Shown: one piece after another, positions 33,049-44,819 of the stretch
Layout: each line of letters starts with the position of its first letter
Position numbering within the stretch: position 1 is the first letter of the stretch
Source of the DNA: Moniliella sp. 'wahieum'
Taxonomy: Eukaryota > Basidiomycota > Moniliellomycetes > Moniliellales > Moniliellaceae
Length of the DNA: 64,000 nucleotides
Assembly (NCBI GenBank): GCA_003971905.1
Contig: RSEE01000010.1
Span: forward strand, 930,001-994,000
Direction: 5' to 3'
Notes under the pieces: model-generated
Seen by the model: only the letters and a program-made list of their open reading frames with translations
The model's database searches: none
Told to the model about the DNA's origin: nothing
Made by a program: the position numbers and the translations under genes

Positions 33049-33836
33049 TCATCTGCTCGTCCCCGCTCCGTAATCACGCGTCCCGAAGGAATAGTAGGAC
33101 CATCCGTGGTGGTCCCTCGAAGCCGAATGGGCCCGGATGGCTGCCGCCGGTCTCGGCGGGGTGTTGGGACTTGGAGCACCGCTGGTGCGCTCCGCCACAC
33201 ACCTCGACCGCTCCTCGGATACCCGTGATCCATAATGCGAAGGAGGCGAAGGAGCCAATAGGTCTTCAAGTTTCGGCATGCTGCGTCCTTGGCGCTGAGG
33301 GGGCTGCGTCCCCTCTCGCCTCGCAGTGTATTCTTGGGAGAAGTACTTCTTGCCGAGGCGTTTCCACCCCCCTGGTAGCCCTTTCACGACGAAGGTAAGG
33401 CAAACGCGGAGAGGGTAATGAAGAAGAACGGTACAGGTCCTCTTGCCCGATTGGCCATCAATGTGGAGAAACTGTCCCCGAGCAGACACGCCAGTATGGC
33501 GAGAAGTCGGCTATGTCCCACCGAGCGGGGAGCTAGCGCTGCTCTTGTCGCTCCGTTATCCTTGGCGAAGGGGGGTTGGATTCGTGAGAACATCGTGCCG
33601 CCCACGATAGGGATCGTGGTACCGCTCTGTGTGCGTCCAAGGGATCGGGATCTGGCCTCGTAAGGCCCGCCTCCAAACTTCACTGCGGTTTTGAAGCCGA
33701 AGCTAGGTCCTCGTCTCCAGGTGGGGCTGGACGTAGTGGAAGGCTGTGCAGGTTGATGATGTGTGGGGGGGAGCGTTCGAGCCTTCGGATTCCTCCCAAC
33801 GAGAATAGCGACTCTCATGTGTGCGAACAGGGCCAA
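33049..33836 (-). CDS. Unidentified protein with one hydrophobic segment
   Basis: Two overlapping minus-strand frames (33836 to 33384 and 33489 to 33049) can be read as one product with a frame change near 33420. The first half is basic and Thr/Ser-rich (MRVAILVGRNPKARTLPPTH), then LAILACLLGDSFSTLMANRA and a hydrophobic run PVPFFFITLSAFA that continues in the other frame as VCLTFVVKGLPGGW. A charged tail follows (KRLGKKYFSQEYTARREGTQ, then MPKLEDLLAPSPP). One membrane segment in a small basic protein would fit a mitochondrial or ER protein, but I do not recognise the family. The KRS1 gene lies downstream on the same strand. Confidence 0.35.
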
Positions 33837-35640
33837 CCATCATGGTGTGGGGAAATTGGGGTGGCAGCTAGGAGGATGATGCCGACGATGGGAGGAGGTT
33901 AAATAAAACTCTTCCCGCGAACATCTCATCCACCTTCCATAAGCACACCAGGCATGCTAAGACGCAGGGGCCATCCAACCAGAAAAGCTGCCAAGCTCCG
34001 CATGGGGAGAGAGAGCGCAAAAAATGTCAACATGTGTGAAGATTTGCTTGACCTAGCTGGGTCTCCGTCCTGGACCATGTGAAGTCTCATTCGCCCAGAC
34101 CCACAACGGTGGTGTCCCCATGGTGGCGCGTGTGGGACACGCTCTCTCGCGGACACCTAATATGTACGGGGTCTCTTGTGCTCAACGTATACTAAAACGC
34201 GCATATGCTTTTGGAGTCTGCGGAGTGTGATCTGACTGTCCTAGCATTGGATATTGCCTGTTCATGTCGGTGAAGGATTGTTCTATCGTACGTTGGGCTA
34301 CGTACCACCTGAATTGTTGCTCTGTAGGCCGGCTCACGGCCTAATAGGAGAGCCTAATGGCCATGGTTCAAAGAAGGTAACGGTAACCGGTAAGGAAAAA
34401 GGGCTGACGCGCTGACGGCTGACAGCGTGACGGCGCCACGCCATACGACATGCGATGGGTGATAGCCACAATGCTGCACCTGGCGGACAGAAGGTTGTGT
34501 CAAAATCTTCCGATGCACCGCGTGATTCACGATGTGCTCTGCGTGCTACATGTGCTCTTGCTCCATGCAGCTGTGGAGTGTATGTGGGGGGGCGGCGCAC
34601 TGGGGCACCGGGGGCACCTCTGTGCCTGCCATTTTATTTCGCTCTTCTCTCACGCCGACCATACGATTGCGGTTGCTCGCGTTGCTCGCTTCTCGGGGCG
34701 ACTGCACGGAAGACGTGCCTTGGCGTTCGGTCAAACAGCCCCTTGTACACTCCGCCCTTCTCCGCCCCCAAGTGCAAACTGTCCGCCTCACGCTACCCCA
34801 GAATCCCTGGAGAGACATGTGCTCGAGAGCACTGCATGTTGAACGTGGATAGTACGACGTACTGATGCGGACGCTAACCGGCAATTCGCGGCCACATTCT
34901 GCACCCTGAGGGATCAGCGATCGCGACCGGACCGCCGGGACCACGTGCATGACGCATGGTTCCCTCCGCCGAGTCTAAACCCGCCATCCAGGCAGGCGCT
35001 GGCACCTGCACGGCTATCCCAACTATTATACCAGGTTATACCTCTTGCGCCCCTTAAGCTTAAGCTTAAAGCTTAACACTCACCTCCCTGATCTCAACGT
35101 TCAACCGTTCAACGTCAACCCAACCCCTCATATGTACAACCGTGCCGTTCCTTGCAATTGTATGCCCGTAAGCACAAGTGCGGGGAGGATTATATTTCGT
35201 GGCAGCTTTTGTCGGAGGATACGGTCACGCACACTTCCAAAACATTACCATGGCAACACCGATCAACGGTCAAGCTTCAAGGAGGCCCACCAGTGCCCAT
35301 CCCTTCCGCCCCTCATGTGGGCACCAATTAAACACAAGTCTCCCTTCCTCCATAAAGGAAGACTCGCACAGGAGGGTCACGCCGCCCCAACAAGCGCTGG
35401 CCATCAGTACTCAGTACCATTGATGCTCATGCCCCCGAATTCCACTTTAGCCACGGTCTGTGCTTGAGCAATGTTTCTGGTTCTACTTGGCCTAGGAACT
35501 ACCAAGAGATGAGGGGTGAGAGCTTAGCGTGTATTGGACTGCCGGCGCAACTTCATCGACATCAGAGCGCCCACTAACGGTGTGGCTCCGCGCCGATCCG
35601 AATAACAAATGCGCAGCATTGAAAATGTTCAGAGTATCAA
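33837..35640. other. 1.8-kb gene-free stretch upstream of RPS29
   Basis: I find no supported gene. The sequence is richer in A and T than the coding parts and holds short frames only. Near 35055-35080 there is a self-complementary run of AAGCTT/TTAAGC steps. The 3' edge leads into the paired TAGGGTT boxes of the RPS29 promoter. Confidence 0.45.
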
Positions 35641-35660
35641 TAGGGTTGCATGCTAGGGTT
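35641..35660 (+). promoter_or_regulatory. Paired TAGGGTT boxes upstream of RPS29
   Basis: Two copies of TAGGGTT start 13 bases apart in the same direction, about 300 bases before the RPS29 ATG. The motif matches the telomere-repeat-like box bound by Tbf1-type Myb proteins at ribosomal protein promoters in several fungi. That this organism uses it the same way is inference, supported by two more copies in the eL15/uL18 promoter. Confidence 0.6.
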
Positions 35661-35957
35661 CTTTGCCCGCAATGTATCAGCTGCGGCAAGCGACTTGAGT
35701 AGTGCCCTGGAATTTTCAATTAGGCCAGCCGTCGTCTTGGTGCACCGCGGCCACGCCTTCTCGCCACCGCCCAGCCCATCGTCGACTCGTCGCCGTCTCT
35801 GTACGTTTTCGTCTGTCTGCTCTTCACGGTGATGTGCATGGTCTCGGGATCCGTGGGACCACGTCCCATGAGTTGGTGAATGGGGCCGTCTGCCTCCATC
35901 GATGGAAACGACGCTGCCAAACGCGGAACTAACCCTGCCTGTCCAGCTACCTCCACC

Positions 35958-36200
35958 ATGGCTCACGCTAACGTCTGGTTCTCTCACCCCCGCAAGCACG
36001 GAAAGGGCAGCCGCCAATGGTACGTTTCCTCCTTGCTCCCAGCCAGCGCCCCTTGAAATGGTAAGACTCAAAAGGCTGACGAGACCCACAGCCGCGTGTG
36101 CTCGAACAACGGCGGTATCATCCGCAAGTACGGGCTGGACATCTGCCGCCAGTGCTTCCGTGAGAAGGCCAGCGCGATTGGCTTTGCCAAGTTCCGCTAA
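35958..36200 (+). CDS. RPS29: 40S ribosomal protein S29 (uS14)
   Basis: This 56-residue zinc-binding protein sits in the head of the small ribosomal subunit. Exon 1 (35958-36019) encodes [20 protein letters not shown]. An intron at 36020-36091 (GTACGT...CCACAG, 72 bases) splits a cysteine codon. Exon 2 (36092-36200) encodes [20 protein letters not shown] and [16 protein letters not shown] before TAA. The two CxxC pairs (CRVC and CRQC) are intact and the length equals that of the yeast protein. The spliced frame is complete with no error, which is rare in this window and helped by its small size. Paired TAGGGTT boxes lie about 300 bases upstream. Confidence 0.97.
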
Positions 36201-38569
36201 GCTTTCTGCTTGCACCAAAGGGCTTCTCAGCCTGGCTATGCATGATCCTTGCGATCCATCTCGACTACTGTGGGACCCTGTGAGCGGAAGCCACGCCCTC
36301 TGGGACGAAATCTGAGGTTCGACAATGCGCGATAGGTACCAGCGGACAGGCAGAATCGACAGTTGCAAACTAACCAGATTCGCTCTATGCTTGCCTTGCT
36401 CTCACGCTATCCTTGCATTGTGGAACGCTGGCTTGGCGTGTAGGACCCCTGGCGCTTGACAGGAACTCGTCTTATGCTTCGCCCGGCCTAGCCGGTTGTT
36501 TCGACTATGAGTGCGTGGGCGAGTGTGCAGGTGCAGGTCGTTGCGCGTTGTGTGACGGGGAAAAGCAGCCCCATTGGCAAAAGAGGCGATAAAGGTCCTA
36601 CCAGAGATAGTAGGCGTCCGTCGAACTGATAGCGCTGATACATCCCATGGAATGTACCACGATATACACAGCCTGCACACTAGTCGACATTTATCGATTA
36701 TCAAGCATCAAGTGACGTCTGGGCCTGATATGTCTGCCCCGTTTGGCGCCCAATGTCGACTCTTGCTGATGAAGACCAGGTCGGACCCTATCTTTTTTGA
36801 TGGCGGATAGATCATCAACCTTCACCGGCCACCTGACACGTTTATTGAAGTGTAGTCGCTATAGTACTAGTCACTTGGCATAACGGAGGGGCCTCCCGAG
36901 CGGACACAATTTTGCCTGTTGGACCCACCGCGAGGAGGGTTCCTACAGAAAGACTCGCTTTTAAACGTGTCTTTCAGCTGACCAAAGGTTAGCTCGGCCA
37001 ATACGAAACTCTTTACAAAATGGTCTTGACGGCTCCATGCAATATATCCCATAGTTATGGGGGAAAGAATAGCGTCGGCGGTCAAATCATCATCATACTT
37101 CTATCCCATGCCCGCGTCCATTGTGCTCGCCCTCTTGCTGCCCCCCCTGAGGTGCAAGTCGTAGTGTCTGTAAGGTCTTCATTTTGCACCCCTAACTCGG
37201 TCTGCTGGTCCCGGGATCTCCTCGCTACTTTATTCAACCTCCAAACGCACTTGTGACTGTGAAGCGTTTCAGACAGAAAGGGCCACGACTTTCGGCCGAG
37301 ACGTCATGTGAACCTCAACTTGAGTGTTAACCCTTATATCCCCCAAACTTTTCCTGTTCATGCCGTAGCCTCGCGCACCCACGACTCATCGTGACTCGAT
37401 GGCTGCAAAAATGGAGGCTTAATTCACGGAAAGTCAATACCTCTGATTGGAAACAAAAGGTGCCAGGGTAAAGCAAAGCACATCAAAACGTACCGCTAAA
37501 TCGAAAATGCGACGACGGCTGGTGGACCAAGTCCGAAGGGTACAAGAACACCGTCACCAGAATTAGGACAACCCGTTTGTCGCAACCGATATGGGCTAGG
37601 ATTTGTCCTGTGTCAGAGTTAAATTCTTCCAGACCTCGAGCGGGGAAGACTGCCGATGGAAAAACAAGACCAAGTCCTTGGTGTTGCCGACCCTATACTC
37701 GCAGGATGCAGAAATACCCATACAGCGATTTTTGTTGGTACCGCGATTGTTCATACAAAAGGGAAATTGAAGGCGTTAGTACCTTCATATGAATCCTGTA
37801 GCGCGCGGCGAGGGCTTTGTGATCCTGAACTTGTTGTACTCCACCAAACATTCGAAATACCGGCATGGGTTGGACATAGTAACCTCATGACAGGGCTTCT
37901 TCAGTTCAACCTCAGATGCCAGTACGACCGAATTTTGACAGTCATCTCTAGTGCGCGCGAGCTAAAACCTAAATCCATTGCCAAGCCTTGCCACCCACGA
38001 TATGACCCACGACATGACCCTCGATCATTCCCTAAGCCTCCCGCTCGGCCACACTTTCCTGTCTCCTCACCTCCCCGAGCAGGAATCGCGCTCAGCGCAC
38101 GGGAAGAGAATCATGCATACCGCTCTATATATGCTCGGAACTGCCATGTGGTCGTCGGCCCGCATGCCCCGTCTCCGAACACCTGGTTTAATTGCAGCAC
38201 CCTTCTTGGCTTTTTTCGTCTATAATCGATAACCCTCTTCTCAGGCTCACCCATTGTGAAAAACTGTTTTTTCCGGCTTGTTGAGGTCCTGAAGAGCTCT
38301 GCAGACCATCCGCTTCCCAAGACACCTAACCGCACCAGAGGACCCTCGAATTTCACACGGATTCTTCCTTTGTCACGGACAATAGGGCTATCTTTTCAAT
38401 GTCCCTTCTAGGTACGCTCATCTTCGTGTACAGCTTGCAAGTGTAGCGTGCAATACCAAGACTGCAAACGCTCTGTTGGTTGGGCATCAGAAGCTGTGCC
38501 TGTGGTGTGGCCTGTAGTGTTGTGGCTTGTGGTGTGACGCAGTGTCTGGCGATCGTGTAGCGTCTGGGG

Positions 38570-38718
38570 GACGCCACATTGGTGTAGTGGTCGGTAGCCA
38601 AGACCGGAACCGTCGGTTCATTCCTGGCAATATTCCGTCCTGGAGGCAGGAGTATTCTCTTGCCTGCAGCTATGTGCAATGCAATACACTATTAACTGCC
38701 TGCTCTCGGTCTTCCACA
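38570..38718 (+). repeat. SINE-like repeat, copy 1
   Basis: This 149-base block has a second copy in inverted orientation at 39509-39669, about 80 percent identical by eye. The head contains TGGTGTAGTGG (38580-38590), a perfect match to the pol III A box as seen in the tRNA-Pro gene of this window. About 35 bases later GGTTCATTCC resembles a B box with one mismatch. The tail has no clear poly(A). A tRNA-derived SINE is the simplest reading, because the similarity between copies begins at the tRNA-like head. An unclassified dispersed repeat is the alternative. Confidence 0.6.
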
Positions 38719-39508
38719 GTCGGATGTGGTTACCAGTGTAGGAGCTTCAGCGTCTGTGGTGGTGGGGGCGGTAGGGGTGATATATAGTCTGTCCAAGGAA
38801 GAGAGGTCCTCCATATTTTGGCGCCGACAGTCCTGTCTCGTCTCTGCGGTGCTGTATACAGACTTCTCCTGCACACGCCAAACCAGAAAGTGCCCTGATG
38901 CTGCGGGCTCAATGAAACACACGCCGCTTTTAGCCGCGCGGGCATGGCGCCAGTTTGGTCCGTGCTGGCTGTGATCGATGATAACAGAGTGGCAATGCTG
39001 TAGCGCTGAGCGCCGCTGACCATTAGCTAGCTGCACTAGTCACTAGTACAGCGTTCATCGAACGCTTTGGCCATCTACTGAAGCTTGAAGCCTACACTCC
39101 TGAGGCATGATGCCATGAGACCCGGATCCTCTATATCAATGCCGCAATAAAAGGGCGATGAAGGAGGACATGATTATATAGGGCAAGTCAAAGCAGCCCA
39201 GGAGGCACAAGAAATCAATTAGAAGAGCGTTTGGACTCTGCCATAGTGGGGTATTGACTGTGATCATCCGGCTCCCAGTCGGAAGACCAGGGAATTCGCC
39301 TCGGTTCCATCGGCTTCCATGCTGCAAGTGTCCCTGCGTGGAGTCACTGTTCCTGTTCCTGTGCCCTGCACTCTCCTGTGTGCCTCACTGGCCCTGTGCC
39401 TAGTCCGGCCTCCTATATAGATGCCTCGGTAACCCAGACCCAACCCTGGCTCTAATCCATCACCTTCTCCTCATCCTTCTGCCCGTCCGGCCCTAGGCCA
39501 AAACATAG

Positions 39509-39669
39509 GGTGTAGAAGACCAGAGGACAGGCAGTTGGTAGTGAATTGCATTGCACATGAACTACAGAAGCTAGAGAATATTCCTGCCAGCCAGGAAGGA
39601 ATATTGCACGGAACAAACCAGAAGGTTCCGGACTTGGGCTACCGGCGCCACTACACCAGTGTGGCGTCA
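39509..39669 (-). repeat. SINE-like repeat, copy 2 (inverted)
   Basis: Read on the minus strand this copy begins GACGCCACACTGGTGTAGTG, keeps the A-box match TGGTGTAGTGG, and has a weaker B-box region (GGTTTGTTCC). It shares GCAATATTCC and TGTGCAATGCAAT with copy 1 and ends near GGTCTTCTACA. Spread-out differences from copy 1 suggest that the copies are old. Confidence 0.6.
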
Positions 39670-40619
39670 CATAGGGCTTTAGCCTAAGCCCCAAAAGGCT
39701 GGGTTCAGCCGGTGGTCATGCATTAGCACGTGGTATAACGGCGGCTATGGCGTTATACCCGTGGATTCAATATTGTTCGCTCGGTCATCAACAGGAAAGT
39801 CACCCCACAGTCATCTCTGCTGCAATCGATATGTGGGGGGGGGGGGTGTGGGGGGAACGAGGTAGATGGGTGAATGAGGCCTCAGCCTGAGGCCTGAGGT
39901 GATATGGCGTTTTCTGTGCCAGTAGCGCATGTGGCAGCGTGTGTGGGGTTACCGGTTATAGCAATCTGGTGGCAATTATTACGGCGAGGTTCTTGTCCTC
40001 CCAACACACATATGGGAGTGTTGTGTCCCACAAGAAGTGCTGCGCCTGATGCATGATGTGGTTGTTGCCGAGGCTGCCGGTTTCGGCTGCGCCGCTGCAA
40101 TCCATCTTCGGCATATTCCCCCAACACAACGCATGCTGCGCCAGGTCCCCTCTCGAGTCAGAAGTCAGCGCAACAGCATTGACATGTTGACAGTGGGTTC
40201 GTGTTACTTCTGGTTAGACCAATTAGCTTCAAGTGCAAGCTCCAAAAGCTATCGCTTCAAGTAGTATCTCATTGATCTCGCCCCATCTGCATCATAAGAT
40301 GGGCGTCGATGCAAGTGGAGTGCTAGTGACGCGTGACGGACGCGGGTTTTCGGCGCTATGGGCATTTGTGCACCGCCTGCGCGAATCCACACATTTCATT
40401 AGCCGGTCATCGATCATCTAATTGAACCCAAGACACGCTTCTCTTATTAGCTCGGCAGCGAGAGCTGGTCTGTGCGCTGCCTCGTACCCCGCACTCGGCC
40501 CCTTCCACCAACAGCCACCAACACGCCACCCATCCAGCCGCTGCCGCCACACCGCCCCGGTGCACACATCGCGCCCGCGTCGCCCCCCAGCTTGGCGTGT
40601 GACGCGCCCGACGCCTGTC

Positions 40620-40629
40620 TATATATATA
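40620..40629 (+). promoter_or_regulatory. TATA box of GH3 gene
   Basis: A run TATATATATA lies about 110 bases before the ATG of the beta-glucosidase gene, in otherwise GC-rich sequence. A strong TATA box fits a regulated gene for a secreted enzyme. No upstream activator site can be supported. Confidence 0.6.
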
Positions 40630-40739
40630 GCCCCCCGCTCCGGCTTCGGGATGGCGAGAGTCGTTAATAGCTGCAACCACCGCTACCCCTCATCGACTCT
40701 TCATCGCTGGAAGCTGCGTGTTACGCTGGACTGGTGGCC

Positions 40740-43250
40740 ATGTTATCCCAGTTGCTCCTGCTCGCGCTTGCCGCGACTTCGCTCGTGAATGCGCATCCTC
40801 ACCCTAACCCGGACCCTGTCCTTGGCTGGGCTTCGCCCGCTGCCCCTCTGCCCCGCGCCGTCAACCAACCAGCGCCGGTACCCCAGACCAACGGCACCGG
40901 TCGCTGGGTCGACGCCATCTCCAAGGCTAAGCAAGCTGTAGCAAAGCTTACCGAAGATGAGAAAGTTTGGCTCGTGACCGGCCCGGTTGGGAGGCCGGGC
41001 CTTGCGTGGGGAACATTCCCGCCATTGACAAGATCGGCTTCAAGGGATGTGCCTCCAAGACAGTCCGCTCGGTGTGCGTTTTGCCGACTTGGTTACTGTG
41101 TTCCCCACCGGCATCACTACCGCCGCCACTTTTAGCGCCAACCTTACGCGCGCGCGCGGCCGCAGCATGGGGGAGGAGTTCCACTCCAAGGGTGCCAACG
41201 TGCAGTCGGGCCCGGGGATGAAATGCTGCGTGCCCCCGAGATGGCCGAAGCTGGGAAATGTGTGGTGGAGACGCTTACCTGTGGGGAGGCTGCCTACCAC
41301 ACTATTCAGGGCGTTCAATCTGCAGGGGTTCAGTCCTGCGCCAAGCACTATATCCTCAACGATCAGAGCATATCGTCTTAATGTTTCGTGCGTTCTTTGT
41401 TTTGTTTCCCGGTTGTGGCCATACCCACATCATGATGGATACTGACTGTTCATTGTGCTGCAGCTCGGTTGCTGAGGAGCGTCCCTTAAGGGAGATTTAC
41501 CTCCACCCATTCCTACGCAGTGTCCAGGCTGACGTCGCTGCGGTCATGTGCAGTTAACCAGGTCAACGGCACATTTCATGCGAGAATGACGAGACCTTGA
41601 ACACGATCCTCAAACATGAGCTTGGTTCAATGGCTATGTGATGACCGACTGGGGTGGTCACCACTCTGGAGCCAAGTCTGCCAATGCCGGCCTCGATCTG
41701 TCCATGCCGGGCAATATCGACTCTCCTCCTTACGGTTTCTATCTGATGGGCTGTTTCCCAATCCCCGTCACCCCGGGACCAAACGGAGCACAACTTGTCT
41801 TCATTCTGGGGAGGCAACCTCACGATTGAGATCAAAAATGGATCGGTGCCAATGGCGCGGTTGGATGACATGGCATCGCGGATCTTGACGTCGTGGTACC
41901 TTTTGGGTAGGACGATGATTACCCCGTTCCGAATTCTCTCGTTTGCGGATGCCAACGCGACAATCCAAAAAGAAGTCAACGCCATGTCCACACAACCACC
42001 CAGGTGGCCCGGGAGGTTGCTGCAGCAGGAACGGTACTGCTCAAGAACAAGGGTGCCCTACCTCTCAAACGGCCCAAGAAGTTGGCGCTGATCGGCTCGG
42101 ACGCTGCGCCTGCTTATAACGGGCCAACTACTTGGTGATCATGGTGGTATTGACGGTGTAACGGCCACAGGGTGGGGCAGTGGTACGGCCCCGTACGCGT
42201 ATCTCGTTTCCCCTTACGAAGCTATTGCCCAGTACGTCTCTGATCCCTCGCTTACGCCCCATCACTAGCTCCTTATAGCGCTATACTGACTCTGCAATGC
42301 AGGCAAGTGTACCAAGACCGCACGGGCTTGGCCTGGACGTTTAACGACACCGACTATGCTCAGGCTCAGACAGTCGCTGCACCGGCCCAGGCGGCGATCG
42401 TGTTCCTCTTCAGTGATTCTGGGGAGAACTATATCGAGGTGGCGCAACCAAGGCGATCGCAACAATCTCACAGCTTGGAACGATGGTGATAAGATGGTCC
42501 AGAATGTGGCTGCGGTGAACAAACAACACGATTGTTGTCATCCACTCCGGTGCTCAATTGGACGTCGAGGCCTGGATCGAGAACCCCAACGTGACAGCCG
42601 TTGTGTGGGCCGGATTCCCCGGGAGCGAGGCTGGGAACGCACTGGCCGATGTGTTGTATGGCGGGTCAACCCCAGTGGCCGCCTGCCCTTCACATTGCTA
42701 AGAAACGGGAGGACTACAGTGCCGATGTGGTGTACAAGTCGAATGCAACGCAACGGAGATCAAGTACTGGGAAGGTCTGCACGTCGATTACCGCTGGTTT
42801 GACACAGAGGGCGCGCCTACTCCCCGGTACTCGTTTGGTCATGGATTGTCGTACACCACGTTTGACTACGCCAACCCCAAGGGCTCCTTCCTCCCTGGCA
42901 AGCAGTTGTTCAACTCCTCCTCTCACCCCGAAACGTACCCGCTCGAGCTGTTTGAAGATGTGTTTTCGTTTAGCTTTACTGTGCACAACAATGGTACCCT
43001 GGATGGCTTTGAAGTACCCCAAGCCTACTTGCCTTCCGCCCGAGAGCGGTGAACCGCCCAAGGTACTGCGGAAGTTTGACCGCTTCGCCTTGGCCAAGGG
43101 CGAGACCAAGAATGTGACCTGGACCCTTAACACCTACGACCTGTCTGTCTGGTCCCCCAAAAGCACAAGTGGGTTGTTCCCAAGGGCACGACGAAGCTGC
43201 TGATTGGCGCAGGCTCTCGGGACATTCGTCTTTCCCTCCCTGTTTCTTAA
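40740..43250 (+). CDS. Secreted GH3 beta-glucosidase
   Basis: The enzyme should release glucose from the non-reducing ends of beta-glucans or cello-oligosaccharides outside the cell. A signal peptide is clear: [18 protein letters not shown], then HPHPNPDP. Family 3 sequence follows: [36 protein letters not shown] (about 41065-41120), [13 protein letters not shown], then the nucleophile region [20 protein letters not shown] with Asp in TDW (about 41640). The C-terminal domains show [77 protein letters not shown] and a fibronectin-III-like end ([19 protein letters not shown], then [10 protein letters not shown]). The stop is TAA at 43248-43250. An intron probably lies near 41380-41465 and another near 42228-42302. 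Frame changes occur throughout. The length of about 800 residues fits fungal GH3 enzymes. Confidence 0.92.
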
Positions 43251-44143
43251 CTCAGTTTTCTTCAGGGTTGGAGCAAGGAAGTTGTCTCATCCCTGCCATT
43301 GATATCTGGTTCTTTCAAAACCAACTCCCCGTTGTTCTTTTACCTTACGATACGCTGCATGTTGAGTCTTCAGCCCCAAATATCCACGCGTCTACGTTGG
43401 TGTCGCCTACATTTTGGCTGGATTATATCTTGTCCGTTTCATGCATTCACGCTGTGTCTTCCTCTGTATGACTTCTGCAGGCTTAAAATGTAGTAGATAC
43501 TGGTTATATAGCCAGGAATATCTTCGGGCTAGAGACCATCCCCCATTGTTCTTTTTCTTTTCCACGGCAGTTTTGACTTAGTCTCCACTGGTTCCATCTC
43601 CCCTGTTGTGTCACTCCTCGGGCGGCAAATATCTTTCCACAAAAGGAGAACTGACAAAGCGTTTGAACACATATACTTTTTAGCCGCAGCGTATTATATA
43701 CAAACGCAGATCTGGTGTGTTCGCAGATGCTCTGTCGTATGGTGTGGTCGAGAGGGTTACGCAGCACGGGTTACGCACCGGCATGGCTTACCCAGCTGAT
43801 GTGCAGATGACCCGACTTGTTCGCAGCCAGCCCACTGCGTACTCTTAAGCAGAGGAAGAGGCAGAAGAGGCAGAGACAATTTCACCGAAACGCCCCCATC
43901 GCTGATGCATCATGATGGTCATGATCTGTATGACCTTTTTAATTGCCCTCGGCTATGTGGATGCGACTACGCTTAGTTGGCGCGCTCGGCAATATTATGG
44001 CTCCACCACCAGCAGCTCGCCTGTCATTTAACCAGGGCGCTAGGGTGTTCGCCACTCGGCACAAACGCCAAATATTTAAGTGGAGTAGTTAACGCGTCTC
44101 TGCCACCACCTCTGCCCCTGCTATACACCCACCTCTGCCATTG
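43251..44143. other. 0.9-kb intergenic region
   Basis: I see no gene. It contains the 3' end of the GH3 transcript and the promoter side of the small zinc-finger gene. The composition is richer in A and T than the coding parts. No repeat was found. Confidence 0.5.
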
Positions 44144-44819
44144 ATGCCCCCTCTTCCTCTGCCAAAGTGCTGTACGTTCTGTCATCTCCTTGTTGCCCGG
44201 CGGACATGGCAGAACAGCTAACAATGCAAAAGCCATCTGTTGGACGTCGGCCTGGGATGAGGATCAGGGCAAGTGGGGCAAGCGCTGTCTGGTCTGCCCA
44301 AACGGTCGGTCCATCTTCTTTTCTACCAAGGTGGCGCGTCACGAAAGGTCGCGCAAGCACCGCTACCACGCGGCTAGGCTCGGCCGTCTTTCTTCCTCCC
44401 CATCGTCTCCCTTTGTTCAGTGGGAGAACGCAGAGGTGTCGGACGACTCAATTGAATCGTCCGGGGCAGAGGTCTGGACCCCGCCACAGCAGCGTAATAC
44501 CAGCTCTCAAGATACCATATATACCCAGACCTCCTCTGGGGATCATTCATGCTTGCCCACCATGGATCGATCCGGGACCGAGTTATTGACCATCTCAACT
44601 TTGGCCCAGACGCTCTTCCCCGCCCAAGTTCAGGGGTCCGGCACACCCACGTCACCCATCTCCACCTACAACAACACACTGCCCACACACACCGCCAATT
44701 CGCACTTGTTACGCACGAAATACGGGTGGTTCACTCGCGCAGGCGGAGCGTCAACCCCTACCTCTGCCCGTCAGCCGCCTACCGACTCGGACTCCCAAGC
44801 GGAAAAACAGTTTCCATGA
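44144..44819 (+). CDS. Orphan protein with single C2H2-type zinc finger
   Basis: This gene reads cleanly with one intron: exon 1 44144-44171 (MPPLPLPKC), intron 44172-44217 (GTACGT...AACAG, 46 bases), exon 2 44218-44819. The spliced length is 630 bases, giving 209 residues plus a stop without any frame change. Near residue 25-60 is AWDEDQGKWGKRCLVCPNGR followed by SIFFSTKVARHERSRKHRYH, which fits a C-x2-C-x14-H-x5-H zinc finger of the U1/matrin-like C2H2 kind. The rest is Ser/Thr/Pro-rich and probably disordered. I do not recognise the family. A small DNA- or RNA-binding regulator, or a domesticated transposon-derived finger, are both possible. Confidence 0.6.

Larger units (their letters stand above)
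36201..40739. other. 4.5-kb gene desert
   Basis: No protein-coding gene is supported between RPS29 and the GH3 gene. Open frames are short and without similarity, and the base composition is visibly richer in A and T than the flanking genes. It contains two inverted copies of a SINE-like repeat (38570-38718 and 39509-39669), a G-rich run at about 39834-39855, and near its right end the TATA box of the GH3 gene. A long TC/AG-balanced part from 36900 to 38400 shows nothing I can name. Confidence 0.55.

Noticed and set aside
38570-39669. Solo long terminal repeats as the explanation of the inverted repeat pair
   Set aside because: The shared block lacks clear TG...CA ends and begins with a pol III A box, which fits a SINE better; no internal element parts are seen.
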